DNA of 64,000 bases from Okeania sp. KiyG1 (GCF_014132355.1 NZ_BLZO01000094.1:1-64000), one strand, 5' to 3'; numbered from the stretch's first letter, positions 27,809 through 37,447 are shown. Made by a program: numbers and translations. Notes: generated by a model not told the origin, from the sequence alone.

Positions 27809-30800
27809 TGCTGGTGGCGGGATATTCGGGTATAGGGAAGACAGCAGTTGTTAACGAGGTTCACAAACCCATCACCAGACAGAAAGGATATTTCATCAAA
27901 GGAAAATTCGACCAATTCAATCGCAACATTCCCTTCTCTGCTTTCGTCATCGCCTTTCGAGATTTGATGGGGCAATTATTGGGAGAATCCGATGCCCAAT
28001 TGCAAAAGTGGAAAGAGAAAATCCTAGAAGCAGTGGGAGAAAATGGACAAGTTCTCATTGATGTCATTCCCGAACTTGAAAGGATTATTGGAGAACAGCC
28101 TCCTGTCTCCGAACTCTCTGGCAGTGCTGCTCAGAACCGCTTTCACCTGCTGTTTGAGAAATTTATCGCCATTTTCACCACCCAAGAGCATCCCTTAACA
28201 ATCTTTCTCGATGATTTGCAATGGGTGGATTCAGCATCGTTAAACTTGCTGAAAGTGCTGATGGGAGATAATCAGACGGGATATTTGCTCCTATTGGGAG
28301 CATACCGAGATAACGAAGTGTTTCCTGCCCATCCGTTGATGTTATCTTTGGCAGAGTTGGAGAAACAAAACACGACGATTTCAACCATTACTCTGGCCCC
28401 ATTATCTGTTGCTCATATCAATCAATTGGTGGCAGAAACTCTCAGTTGTTCGGTGGAGTTAGCCGAACCTTTAACAGATTTAGTCTATCAAAAAACTCAA
28501 GGCAATCCCTTCTTTACAACTCAGTTCTTAAAAGGATTATATGAGGATGGGCTGATTGCATTTAATCAAAATTTAGGATATTGGGAATGTGATTTGGTTC
28601 AGGTACGAGATGCTGCTCTCACGGATAATGTAGTGGATTTTATGGCCGGACGATTGCACAAGTTGCCTGAAGCAACCCAAGCAGTGTTGAAATTGGCTGC
28701 TTGTATCGGCAATCAATTTGACTTAGAGACCTTAGCCATTATCTGTGAAACCCCTGTGGAGGAAGTCGCTACCGATCTGTGGAATGCTCTGCGAGAAGGG
28801 TTAATTTTACCCCAGAGCGAAGCATATAAGTTTTTTCAAGAATGGGAAAAAGAGGAGGATAATGCTGAGGGAATTAGAGTTGGTTATCGCTTTTTGCATG
28901 ATCGCGTTCAACAAGCTGCTTATTCTTTAATTCCCGAAAGTCGAAAACAGCAGACCCATCTAATCATTGGTCGATTACTGCTCGGATATACATCAGAGGA
29001 GAACTTAGAAGATAAAATTTTTGATATTATCAATCATCTCAATATGGGAGCGGGTTTAATCGCCACAGATGATGAGAAAAAACAACTCTGTAAGTTAAAT
29101 TTGCAAGCAGGACGCAAAGCCAAAAATGCAACTGCTTACGAAGCAGCCATTGAATATTTATTATTGGGAATCGAATTATTGACCGAAAATAGTTGGGAGT
29201 GCGATTATGAACTGACCTTGGCACTCTACGAGTCGGCCACTGAGTCCGCTTATCTCAATGGTGACTTTGAAAAAATGGAGCAGTTGGCCGAAGTGGGACT
29301 GAACAATGCTCGTGCTTTGCTCGATACTATCAAATTTTATGAGGTCAAAATGCAGGCATTAGAAAATAGCACTCGCTTTCAGGAAGCAGTTGATACTGGC
29401 ATGATGGTTTTGGAAAAATTAGGGATTCGGCAGTTTCCTAAAAAAACAAATTCCTCGGATATTGAGCTTTGGTGGAATGATTTAAAAACAACTTTGGGCG
29501 ATCGCCATCCAACTACCTTAGCAGAACTTCCTGTGATGACCAACCCTAAGATGCTAGCAGCGATGAGACTTCTATTCTATGTAAGTCCTATTACTTACAA
29601 ATGCGACCCAATGTTGATGGTATTACTTACTTTTGAGCAAGTTAATTTATCGCTGCGGTACGGCAACTCACCTGTTTCTGCTAGTGGGTATTGCTTTCAA
29701 GGTTTTTTGTCATGTAACAATTTTGGTGACATCGAACAAGGATATCAATTCGGCAAACTAGCACTCCAACTCGAACACCAAAGTAATGCAGTTGCCTATG
29801 GTCGGGCTTTTTACATGATGACTAATCATATCCAGCATTACAAAGAACACTTGAGAAATAGTATCAAAAATCTTAAAGAAGCCTATACAATCTGTTTAGA
29901 AGTTGGAGACCTTCAATTTGCAGCCTATGCTCTTGCCTTTTACTCATTCTATAGCTATCTTAGCGGCAAAGAATTATCCGAACTAGCAAAAGAAATGTTA
30001 GTTAATAGTAAAGCTGTAGAACGCATGAACAAGGAAACTTCTAAGAATTGGATTGATATATATCGTCAGATAGTTGATAACTTGTTGGGTAACTCTCAAA
30101 ATCCTTGTGCGATTGTCGGTGAAGCTTATGATGAAGAAAAAATGCTGCCTCTTTGCAAGCAAGCCAATGATTTGACAACACAAAGTTATTTTTACATTCC
30201 TCGGGTATTTCTTTGCTATTTATTTCAAGATTGGAATGGTGCATTTGAGAGTCTGGAAAATGCAGAGAACTGTTTGGGAGGTGCTACCGCAACGCCGTTG
30301 GTGACTCTCTTTTATTTTTATCAATCTCTGGTGATGTTAGCTGAGTTCATATCGCAACCAGAAAGCGAATGCCAAAAGAGGCTGGAAAAAATTGCAGCTA
30401 ATCAGAAGATATTGCAGAATGCAGCAATTCATGCCCCAACTAATTTTTTGCACAAATGGCATTTGGTTGAAGCAGAAACATATCAGGTGTTGGGCAATAA
30501 AACCGAAGCAATGGAGCTATACGACCGCGCTATTGCTGGAGCTAAAGAAAACGAATACATTCAAGAAGAAGCTCTCGCTAACGAACTCGCAGCTAAATTC
30601 TATCTTGATTGGGGTAAAGAAAAAATAGCGTGTACCTATATGCAGGAAGCTTATTATTGTTATGCTCAGTGGGGAGCAAAAGCTAAAACCGACGACCTCG
30701 AAAAACGTTATCCTCAACTGCTATATCCCATTCTACAACGGCAGCAATTTAGGGGAAATGCCAACGATACCATAGCAAATCTTACTAAAGGAAAGGTTCC

Positions 30801-32187
30801 CAACACCAGTACCTCCACTGGAGAACTATTAGATTTAGCCAGCATTATGAAAGCTGCCCGCAGCCTTTCTCAAGAAATCGACCTTAAGGGTGCCATCGCT
30901 AACTTCATGCAAGTTATCCAAGAAAATGCTGGTGCAGAAACTGTCGCATTAATGTTATTCCGCGAGGAAACCTTAATCCTAGAAGCCAAGTTAACTGACG
31001 GACAAATCCAACCAATAGAGAGCCTTCCCGTCGAAGAAAGTATAGAAGTTCCCTTCGCGATCGTCAATACCGTCAAACGCACCCGAAAGTCTCTGCTCTT
31101 AGATAATGGTGCAGGTGAAAATGACTATGTACGAGATAGGTATATAAAAGAAAATCAGCCTGTTTCTATTTTCTGTCTGCCTCTATCAGACCCCGGAAAA
31201 CTCATAGGTATTGTTTATCTGGAAAACAATCTAACAATGGGAGCTTTTACCACAGACCGGGTAGAATTGATAGAATTGCTCTGCGCTCAAGCTGCTATTA
31301 CCCTGGAAAATGCCCGCCTCTACCAACAAGCACAACAAGCACTCCAACTCGAACGAGAACTTCAAGAACTGCAACGCACTCAACTAACTCTCATTCAAAG
31401 TGAAAAAATGTTTAGTTTGGGTCAAATGGTAGCAGGAATTGCCCATGAAATCAACAATCCCATCAGTTTTATTCATGGCAATGTTACCCATGCTAACACA
31501 TATATGGAAGAAGTGCTGGAATTACTTGCTCTTTATCAAAGCCACTATCCTCAGCCGCACCAGGACATTAAAATCGCAATGGAGAAGATGGATTTAGAGT
31601 TCCTGCGTTCTGACTTTGAAGAATTGTTAAAATCCATGAAAAATGGGAGCGAGCGCATCAAAAATATCGTGACATCCCTACGAACCTTTGCACGTCTGGA
31701 TGAGTCAAAATTAAAACCTGTAGATTTAAATAAAGGGATTGAAAGTACCTTAACGATTTTACAGCATCGGTTGCAAAAACAGGAAAAACGAGCAGAAATT
31801 CAAGTAGTTAAAGACTATGGAGAATTACCTTTAGTGGAATGTTATGCTGGACAATTAAACCAAGTGTTTCTGAATATACTTAATAATGCCATTGATGCTT
31901 TGGAAGAATGCGAGGGTCAAGATTCTCTAGCCCTGAGCATTCGCACGGAAACGGATGGAAAACAAGTGAAAATTGCGATAGCTGACAATGGAGTGGGCAT
32001 GAGTGAAGAAACGCAAAAGCGACTTTTCGATCCTTTTTTTACTACAAAAGAAGCAGGAAAAGGGACGGGACTGGGGTTAGCGATCGCCTATCAAATAGTG
32101 ACAGAAAACCACGGTGGTATGATTAGCTGTGATTCAACAGTTGGGCAAGGTACAATTTTTATGATCATGATTCCTATCGCAATATGA
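27805..32187 (+). CDS. ATPase - helical repeats - GAF - histidine kinase, C-terminal part of HstK-like locus 4
   Basis: 1460 aa. It starts at the same MMLVAG as locus 3, with Walker A at residues 6-13 and Walker B FLDDLQWVD (about 133). The helical region around 480-900 is again unlike the other three. GAF is at about 1010-1168, H-box [14 protein letters not shown] (about 1212), N-box [11 protein letters not shown]1 DNGVGMS and G2 GTGLGLAIAYQI. The histidine-kinase DNA is nearly identical to loci 2 and 3. The C-terminus has IMIPIAI instead of IVIPR. A G-rich Shine-Dalgarno (GGAGGGAGAAGG) precedes the ATG. Confidence 0.87.
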   Translation: MMLVAGYSGIGKTAVVNEVHKPITRQKGYFIKGKFDQFNRNIPFSAFVIAFRDLMGQLLGESDAQLQKWKEKILEAVGENGQVLIDVIPELERIIGEQPPVSELSGSAAQNRFHLLFEKFIAIFTTQEHPLTIFLDDLQWVDSASLNLLKVLMGDNQTGYLLLLGAYRDNEVFPAHPLMLSLAELEKQNTTISTITLAPLSVAHINQLVAETLSCSVELAEPLTDLVYQKTQGNPFFTTQFLKGLYEDGLIAFNQNLGYWECDLVQVRDAALTDNVVDFMAGRLHKLPEATQAVLKLAACIGNQFDLETLAIICETPVEEVATDLWNALREGLILPQSEAYKFFQEWEKEEDNAEGIRVGYRFLHDRVQQAAYSLIPESRKQQTHLIIGRLLLGYTSEENLEDKIFDIINHLNMGAGLIATDDEKKQLCKLNLQAGRKAKNATAYEAAIEYLLLGIELLTENSWECDYELTLALYESATESAYLNGDFEKMEQLAEVGLNNARALLDTIKFYEVKMQALENSTRFQEAVDTGMMVLEKLGIRQFPKKTNSSDIELWWNDLKTTLGDRHPTTLAELPVMTNPKMLAAMRLLFYVSPITYKCDPMLMVLLTFEQVNLSLRYGNSPVSASGYCFQGFLSCNNFGDIEQGYQFGKLALQLEHQSNAVAYGRAFYMMTNHIQHYKEHLRNSIKNLKEAYTICLEVGDLQFAAYALAFYSFYSYLSGKELSELAKEMLVNSKAVERMNKETSKNWIDIYRQIVDNLLGNSQNPCAIVGEAYDEEKMLPLCKQANDLTTQSYFYIPRVFLCYLFQDWNGAFESLENAENCLGGATATPLVTLFYFYQSLVMLAEFISQPESECQKRLEKIAANQKILQNAAIHAPTNFLHKWHLVEAETYQVLGNKTEAMELYDRAIAGAKENEYIQEEALANELAAKFYLDWGKEKIACTYMQEAYYCYAQWGAKAKTDDLEKRYPQLLYPILQRQQFRGNANDTIANLTKGKVPNTSTSTGELLDLASIMKAARSLSQEIDLKGAIANFMQVIQENAGAETVALMLFREETLILEAKLTDGQIQPIESLPVEESIEVPFAIVNTVKRTRKSLLLDNGAGENDYVRDRYIKENQPVSIFCLPLSDPGKLIGIVYLENNLTMGAFTTDRVELIELLCAQAAITLENARLYQQAQQALQLERELQELQRTQLTLIQSEKMFSLGQMVAGIAHEINNPISFIHGNVTHANTYMEEVLELLALYQSHYPQPHQDIKIAMEKMDLEFLRSDFEELLKSMKNGSERIKNIVTSLRTFARLDESKLKPVDLNKGIESTLTILQHRLQKQEKRAEIQVVKDYGELPLVECYAGQLNQVFLNILNNAIDALEECEGQDSLALSIRTETDGKQVKIAIADNGVGMSEETQKRLFDPFFTTKEAGKGTGLGLAIAYQIVTENHGGMISCDSTVGQGTIFMIMIPIAI

Positions 32188-32436
32188 TTTGAGTTGTGAG
32201 ATATTGGAAACTTTTAGGGAATAGGGAACAGGGAACAGGGAACAGAGAAGAAGAAAAAAACGTATCATATGAATATAATAATTGCTATATTCTATACTTT
32301 TAAGGAACACCTCAATTCTCACAACTGATTCCTGATTGCTATAAATAAAATATAGTTTTCCTTGACATAGAATACTTGACAAGATATAATAAGCATAATG
32401 GAAAAGGTGCGCTCATATATAGTAATAATTGAAGGG
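32188..32436. other. Intergenic region after the kinase array
   Basis: Contains GGGAACA heptamers (about 32216-32246) and AT-rich DNA. No terminator hairpin with a T-run was recognised and no gene is supported. Confidence 0.5.
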
Positions 32437-32503
32437 TCATTTCAGTTATCAGTTATCAGTTATCAGTACCTCTGTCTGTTTGCGCAGTATGACCTAGGAA
32501 AGC
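32437..32503 (+). repeat. TTATCAG heptamers plus 24-bp repeat (second composite)
   Basis: Same composite as 1935-2013. It overlaps the 3' end of the truncated gene on the minus strand, whose final residues FSSLWLS come from this repeat. Confidence 0.8.
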
Positions 32504-32844
32504 CAGAGGCTTGAAAATACGGTTTTACCTAATTCTGATTTTGTTGAGAACAAGTAATCAGGCGTTCCATTTAATTTAGCATCATAAGTTATGGACTTGT
32601 GGCTCCAAAGAGTATATTTATCAATAAAGTCTTTATAAACTTCTCTTAAAATTGGATAAATAATATTTTCGCATCTTGATGATTCAGATGTGTATATATC
32701 CATGTTTTTTTCGCTGAATTCAAATTCCTTGACAAACAAATCAGAAGGTTTTAAATCAGCGACCTCAATAAAGTCTTCTTCCAAATACTTGATATTATAC
32801 TCTTCTTGAACTTGAGCAATAGTTTTATAATCACTAAAAGCCAT
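32494..32844 (-). pseudogene. 3'-truncated cyanobacterial hypothetical protein
   Basis: The first roughly 108 residues (MAFSDYKTIAQVQEEYNI, then ENIIYPILREVYKDF, LNGTPDYLFS, SELGKTV) match a cyanobacterial hypothetical family that, as I remember it, runs to about 200 residues with a C-terminal EAKK nuclease-like motif. Here the reading runs into the dispersed composite repeat and stops after VFSSLWLS. The start is plausible, with GGAG close to the ATG at 32844. Function is unknown. I call it a truncated remnant, although a short protein could still be made. Confidence 0.65.
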
Positions 32845-32888
32845 TAATAACTCCTATTTAAATGACTGAATACGCTGCTTCTTCAACC

Positions 32889-34790
32889 TTACTGAAGATA
32901 ATTATCAAACCTTTCCCGTAATTGTTCAACTGTCAAATTCTGCATCCAATATTCTACCAAAGCGTGACCAAATGCCCAAGCATTCCGGTCTGGTGAAGAG
33001 GGATTTTCTAATAACAAAGGCCAAAGTGCCAGTAAGTCAAAACTACCTAAATTTGCATCTCCACTTAAAAGGGAAAATAAGTCGTAAGCCATTTGTAACT
33101 TACCAATAACCACAGGCAACTCTTCAACCGGAATTTTTTCCGCCAGCAAATAAGCTAAAGTTGGCGAACCAGTTGTCAGAGTAGAAACGAACTGCAACAC
33201 TGGACTCTTTAATAAAGCAGTTAACCCCTGAGTAGTCGCCATTTGGAAAGTGTAATGGTCAATAATTTTAGCTGCTGCAACAGTACGAACTTCGCGATCG
33301 CGCAAAAACCGAGCCAGACGTAGTTGTTTAGCAGGAGCAATAGCTTCGAGCAAAGACATAGATATCGCATCAACATTCCAAGCACCTCTATTACTTTTAA
33401 TATCCCCCGTAACTACAGGCAAAACTTGATTACAAAGCTCCCCAAATATTTCCGCGCGATATTGAGTCGCCTCCCGAATAGACTTTTCCTTCGCACCTTT
33501 ACCCCAAACAAAATCATAAGGAGGTTGCCATTCTCGGATAGGTCGCAAACGGTCAACTTGCGTCACAATAACAATAGTAGGCAAACCTGCAATTTCCTGT
33601 TTCATATCTTGGAGAAAGTCTACATCCATTTGTAGCGCTGGATCGAGAGCAGGAGTAACAAGCAACAATAGATCGGCAGTTTCAGCATAGTCGAGTACAA
33701 GTTCCCGCAAGTCTGGGCGGTTTGCTTGTTCGTAACCTGGTGTATCCCACAAATTGAGAATTTCTCCAGTTTGCTGCCATTGATAATTTTGAATTTTATC
33801 CGTACTAGGTAATACATCCACTTCAGCACGGTCAGCTTGAAACAGAGTATTAATCAAACTACTCTTTCCCGCTCCCGTGCGTCCCACCAACAAAATATTA
33901 ACAGGTTTTTGCTCTACAATTTCAGCAGGTTGAGCTTGTTCAAGAATTTGTTCGAGGGTTTGAGTTTCTGCCTTCGGGAGAGTAGGAGCAGGAATAACAG
34001 ACTCAGAAAATTCTAAGTTGTTGCCTCCGTAGAGAGCGATCGCTTGCTGACATAGATTTCGCAATGCCACTTCCCGTAATATCTGACTGAAATTAATCAA
34101 TAACTGTTGGTTTGCCTGGTTACTGTAACGCCGACTTGCTAGTTTAGCTGCTGCTGTTACTGGGTTAAGAAACCATTGTGCCAAACCCCAAACTCGGAAA
34201 AGTTTCCGTGCAGAGGGTTCTAATTTACGATAAATTTCATATCCCTGATACGCCTGACCGACAGTTATTTGGTTCAAAGTTGGAGATAATTTTTGCATCC
34301 ATCGGTCCATATCATCAACGGTACCTCGAATGAGACCGTAAGCTTGGGGAATGTAGATATTGAGCAGAGGATATTTGCCCTCCGGATGGTAAGTATTAGC
34401 AACAGCAACTATTACTGCTTGACAACGTTGCCAAAATGTTTGCCAGTCTTCCCACAGAGGGAGGTCGTTGCGGGATGATTTGAGAATTTCTTGCAGAGCA
34501 GTTTCTATCTGGAGAGTTGTATTGCTTTTTGTGGGTAGGGTTATGGTGTCATCAGTAAATTCGATTTGTTTGTTAACTTCTGCTATTACCTCTTTCATTT
34601 GTTCAACTGCTGGTCGCGTCCATTTGACCAGTAACCAACGCCATCCCACAAATAGGAGGATAAATACGCCCCATATCCAGTTTATTCCCCACTGGTTGAT
34701 TTGCATTCCAGCAGATATCATCAGGAAAGCTACAACACTAACAAGGGGAATAGCTAAAATTACTAATTGCCACAGTTTTAATCGTATCAT
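32889..34790 (-). CDS. Membrane-anchored Era-like / dynamin-like GTPase
   Basis: 633 aa. Two N-terminal transmembrane helices (LVILAIPLVSVVAFLMISAG and WIWGVFILLFVGWRWLL) are followed by a helical region of about 230 residues. The G domain carries G1 GRTGAGKSS (about 300), G3 DTPG (about 348, WDTPGYEQANR) and G4 TQVD (about 411). A C-terminal helical region (about 480-630) includes a hydrophobic stretch (LVSTLTTG region reads LQFVSTLTTGSPTLAYLLA). Layout matches cyanobacterial membrane GTPases of the YcjF/DUF697 neighbourhood and resembles bacterial dynamin-like proteins. A role in membrane remodelling or ion homeostasis is only a guess. It is not clearly in an operon; the truncated gene lies 45 bp downstream. 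Confidence 0.82.
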   Translation of the reverse strand: MIRLKLWQLVILAIPLVSVVAFLMISAGMQINQWGINWIWGVFILLFVGWRWLLVKWTRPAVEQMKEVIAEVNKQIEFTDDTITLPTKSNTTLQIETALQEILKSSRNDLPLWEDWQTFWQRCQAVIVAVANTYHPEGKYPLLNIYIPQAYGLIRGTVDDMDRWMQKLSPTLNQITVGQAYQGYEIYRKLEPSARKLFRVWGLAQWFLNPVTAAAKLASRRYSNQANQQLLINFSQILREVALRNLCQQAIALYGGNNLEFSESVIPAPTLPKAETQTLEQILEQAQPAEIVEQKPVNILLVGRTGAGKSSLINTLFQADRAEVDVLPSTDKIQNYQWQQTGEILNLWDTPGYEQANRPDLRELVLDYAETADLLLLVTPALDPALQMDVDFLQDMKQEIAGLPTIVIVTQVDRLRPIREWQPPYDFVWGKGAKEKSIREATQYRAEIFGELCNQVLPVVTGDIKSNRGAWNVDAISMSLLEAIAPAKQLRLARFLRDREVRTVAAAKIIDHYTFQMATTQGLTALLKSPVLQFVSTLTTGSPTLAYLLAEKIPVEELPVVIGKLQMAYDLFSLLSGDANLGSFDLLALWPLLLENPSSPDRNAWAFGHALVEYWMQNLTVEQLRERFDNYLQ

Positions 34791-34849
34791 TGTTTATATT
34801 TATTAATAGGGGAGCGGGGAGTGGGGGAGTGGGAGTGAGGGAGATTTAA

Positions 34850-35156
34850 GAGGTTGTCTGAGAAGTCCCATTTGCTACATCGCTCGCCCCCTAAATCCCC
34901 CAAAATTGGGGGACTTAAAGATAGCAAATCGACTCTTTCCCCTTTGCTACATCGCTCGCCCCCTAAATCCCCCAAAATTGGGGGACTTAAAGATAGCAAA
35001 TTGACTCTTGTTCCCCCCAAAATTGGGGGCTAGGGGGCAAAATCCAAAATTGGGGGCTAGGGGGCAAAATCCAAAATTGGGGGGCTAGGGGGCAAAATCC
35101 AAAATTGGGGGGCTAGGGGGCAAAATTCCGTATCAAAAAACTTTTCAGATATCCTC
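34850..35156. mobile_element. MITE-like element with GAGG ends and TAA duplication (copy 2)
   Basis: The ends are GAGGTTGTCTGAGAAGT and ACTTTTCAGATATCCTC, with TAA on both sides (34847-34849 and 35157-35159). The interior is several tandem copies of the CCCCCTAAATCCCCC / AAAATTGGGGG repeat, more than in copy 1, which explains the greater length. Confidence 0.78.
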
Positions 35157-35251
35157 TAAGGCTTGAAGTATAGTTATAAACATATACTATATAACCGGAT
35201 TCTACATAAGGGGATAAAAAAAAGAGAATATTCCTGATGTCAATCCCAATA

Positions 35252-35310
35252 CTTTCCTAGGTCATGCTGCGCAAACAGCTAGAGGTACTGATAACTGATA
35301 ACTGAAATGA
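35252..35310 (-). repeat. TTATCAG heptamers plus 24-bp repeat (third composite, inverted)
   Basis: Inverted relative to the copies at 1935 and 32437. The 24-bp part reads TTTCCTAGGTCATGCTGCGC on the plus strand and is followed by ATAACTG heptamers. Confidence 0.8.
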
Positions 35311-35338
35311 CAACCCCCTCTTCTCCCCTCCCTACTCC

Positions 35339-36226
35339 CTACTCCCTACTCCCTACTCCCTCAAGAAAAAAATCAAGCAATACCTGAGTTGTTTCCTCTG
35401 GAGCTTCCTCTGGCAAAAAGTGACCACAGGGGAAAGCTTGACCCCGCACATCTGTTGCTCTTTCTCGCCAAGTTTCCAGCACATCATAACATTTTTCCAT
35501 CACTCCGCGCTCTCCCCACAACACAAGTAACGGACATTGTATTCTACTGTTAATATCTTCTGCATCATGTTCCAAGTCAATAGTAGCTGCGGCACGATAG
35601 TCTTCACAAGTTCCATGAATACTGGCAGGGTCAAAACAACGAATGTATTCTGCTACAGCATTCTCGGTAAAAGCAGCTTGGTTATAACTCCACTGTTTTA
35701 GTTTACTGACAAGATAAAATGCCGGGTCAGAACCGATCAGGCGTTCGGGAATATTGTTGGGTTCGAGCAGAAAAAACCAATGAGAGTAAGCAGTAGCTAG
35801 TTGTTGGTTGACAGTTTGAAAAATTTTCCTGGTTGGTACGATGTCGAGAACTGCTGCTTTTTCCACACATTGGGGATGGTCGAGTAAAAGGCGATGGAGA
35901 ACTCTACCTCCGCGATCGTGACCTGCTGCCAAGAATTTGGAGTAACCTAGAGCTGCCATGACTTCTACTTGGTCTTGAGCAGTAACTCGTTTAGAATAGG
36001 TGAGATGTTGAGGATCGGAGGGTGGTTTGTCACTATCGCCATAACCGCGTAGGTCTGTGCAGATGACGGTGAAGTGTTGGGCAAGTGCGGGAGCGACTTT
36101 GTGCCACATAATGTGGGTTTGAGGATAGCCATGTAATAGTAGTAGTGGATAACCTTTTCCACCTTTTACTAAATTAATGGTGGCATTGGAAGTGGGTATT
36201 TTGTGGTAGGTAAATTGTTCAAACAT
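35339..36226 (-). CDS. Alpha/beta hydrolase of the fluoroacetate (haloacetate) dehalogenase type
   Basis: 295 aa. The residues that define fluoroacetate dehalogenase (RPA1163 numbering in brackets) are all present: nucleophile Asp104 in GHDRGGR [110], carboxylate-binding Arg105 and Arg108 [111, 114], acid Asp128 [134], halide pocket His149, Trp150 and Tyr210 [155, 156, 219], and base His269 [280]. The oxyanion motif HGYPQ and DLRGYGDSDKP also fit. Predicted reaction: hydrolytic removal of halide from a 2-haloacetate to give glycolate; the natural substrate is not known. The last residues (EGVGSRE) and the stop codon are encoded by a GGGAGTAG microsatellite, so the C-terminal tail is probably acquired. 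The gene stands alone. Confidence 0.85.
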   Translation of the reverse strand: MFEQFTYHKIPTSNATINLVKGGKGYPLLLLHGYPQTHIMWHKVAPALAQHFTVICTDLRGYGDSDKPPSDPQHLTYSKRVTAQDQVEVMAALGYSKFLAAGHDRGGRVLHRLLLDHPQCVEKAAVLDIVPTRKIFQTVNQQLATAYSHWFFLLEPNNIPERLIGSDPAFYLVSKLKQWSYNQAAFTENAVAEYIRCFDPASIHGTCEDYRAAATIDLEHDAEDINSRIQCPLLVLWGERGVMEKCYDVLETWRERATDVRGQAFPCGHFLPEEAPEETTQVLLDFFLEGVGSRE

Positions 36227-36508
36227 GAAAATGTATTTGAGTTATAGCGTTTCACGGAAGTTATAAGTCAAAAGTCAAAAGTCAAAAGTTAGATTTTATC
36301 AGTTCAAAACTGTGATGCTACAGTAATTTCAGGAAATTATTTAACATTTAAAGGAAAAAAGCGGTCGAGGGATGGTGAGGTCTCCTCGCCATATCCATGA
36401 GACCAAGAGAAAAGAAAAAATTTTCATTATTAGTCAATCCTATCCGTTTTCAAGGAAAGGTAACTATTAACTATTAATTATTAATTATTAATTATTAATT
36501 ATTAATTG
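36227..36508. other. Intergenic repeats and a diverged TTACC-type element
   Basis: Holds AAAAGTC heptamers (36265-36290), a TTCAAAACTGTGATGCTACAG motif also found at 37548-37592 and 58200-58262, a diverged inverted element (about 36345-36463) sharing GGTGAGGTCTCCTCGCCATAT with 3570-3595, and ATTAATT heptamers (36464-36507). Confidence 0.6.
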
Positions 36509-36982
36509 TTAAATCCCTTTCTGTGAATTTTCATCTACATCAGAGAATACCCTATGAGTAATTTGTACTTCTGGGTTAATTTCAATCCATAAATTTGTTT
36601 CCTCAGTATGATGAGAATTATGTTGAGAGGGTTGATAGATAATTTTGCAAGGTCCGAGAATATCAGCTTCATGGCATAAATGATGGCGATCGCCCTGCTG
36701 AATATTAATTGCTGGTAAACAAGTGCCGTTTTGATGATTAGCATTGATAACGGTAGGCAATATCTGAATAACTGTTTTGTTTGTACGTTGTCCTTTATTC
36801 CAAGTACCATCAGGACCACGACTACCTGGAATAATTTCTGGTATTCCTTGACTATTAAGAGGAATTAGCCAAGACCGTCCTTTTTTATTAGCTCCCTTAA
36901 TCCGACCTTCTTTCAGCAATACCCGCACCCTAGCAGTTGAGATATTTAGGAGAAAAGCTGCTTCTGTTGTACCTACTACCAT
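36509..36982 (-). CDS. Small helix-turn-helix protein
   Basis: 157 aa. The N-terminus (TTEAAFLLNISTARVRVLLKEG, then KGRSWLIP) is a winged-helix/excisionase-type HTH of the kind used for DNA binding by MerR-like and helix-turn-helix-17-like proteins. The remaining 110 residues are His- and Asn-rich (GDRHHLCHEAD, HNSHHTEETN) and unrecognised. The stop codon lies at the junction with an ATTAATT heptamer array, so the C-terminus may be altered. No partner toxin or recombinase lies next to it. DNA binding is likely; the target is unknown. Confidence 0.65.
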   Translation of the reverse strand: MVVGTTEAAFLLNISTARVRVLLKEGRIKGANKKGRSWLIPLNSQGIPEIIPGSRGPDGTWNKGQRTNKTVIQILPTVINANHQNGTCLPAINIQQGDRHHLCHEADILGPCKIIYQPSQHNSHHTEETNLWIEINPEVQITHRVFSDVDENSQKGI

Positions 36983-37077
36983 CTGAAAAAACCATTACGA
37001 AACACTTATTTTATTAGTATAACGTATAGTAGGGAATAGGGTTCATTAATGGATAATGGATAATGGATAATTGATAA

Positions 37078-37201
37078 TTACCTCGGATTTTAACCGTTAC
37101 GGAATTGAATATAAGGAAATATCCTAGCACTTTTTTTCCCCTTAAAAGGGTCGGCTTCAAGGCACGAATTATTTAATTCTTAATTATTAATTATTCGGTA
37201 A
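37078..37201 (+). mobile_element. TTACC...GGTAA small element (copy)
   Basis: TTACCTCGG start, CCCCTTAAAAGGG core and ATTATTCGGTAA end, preceded by GGATAAT heptamers. Non-coding. Confidence 0.65.
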
Positions 37202-37447
37202 GCATTCCGGAGGAAATGCTTACATTAATAGTTGCATTTATCTATATTTTTAATATTGGGTTTAAGACCCCTTTCATATTTCCCTTTTTTTCAAAATTTA
37301 CAAATTTACAACTGATAACTGAAATGACCCCTTCTTTCTTCTTTCTTATATTTCTTATACCAATTCATTTTCAAGATGTCACAAATAGTTTTGCTCCTTT
37401 AAATGTTAAATAACTTCCTTCAATAATTGATAATGGATAATTGATAA

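Noticed and set aside
37216-37413. Short hydrophobic frame before the sigma-like gene
   Set aside because: Lies over repeat fragments, no ribosome-binding site, composition typical of translated AT-rich spacer.
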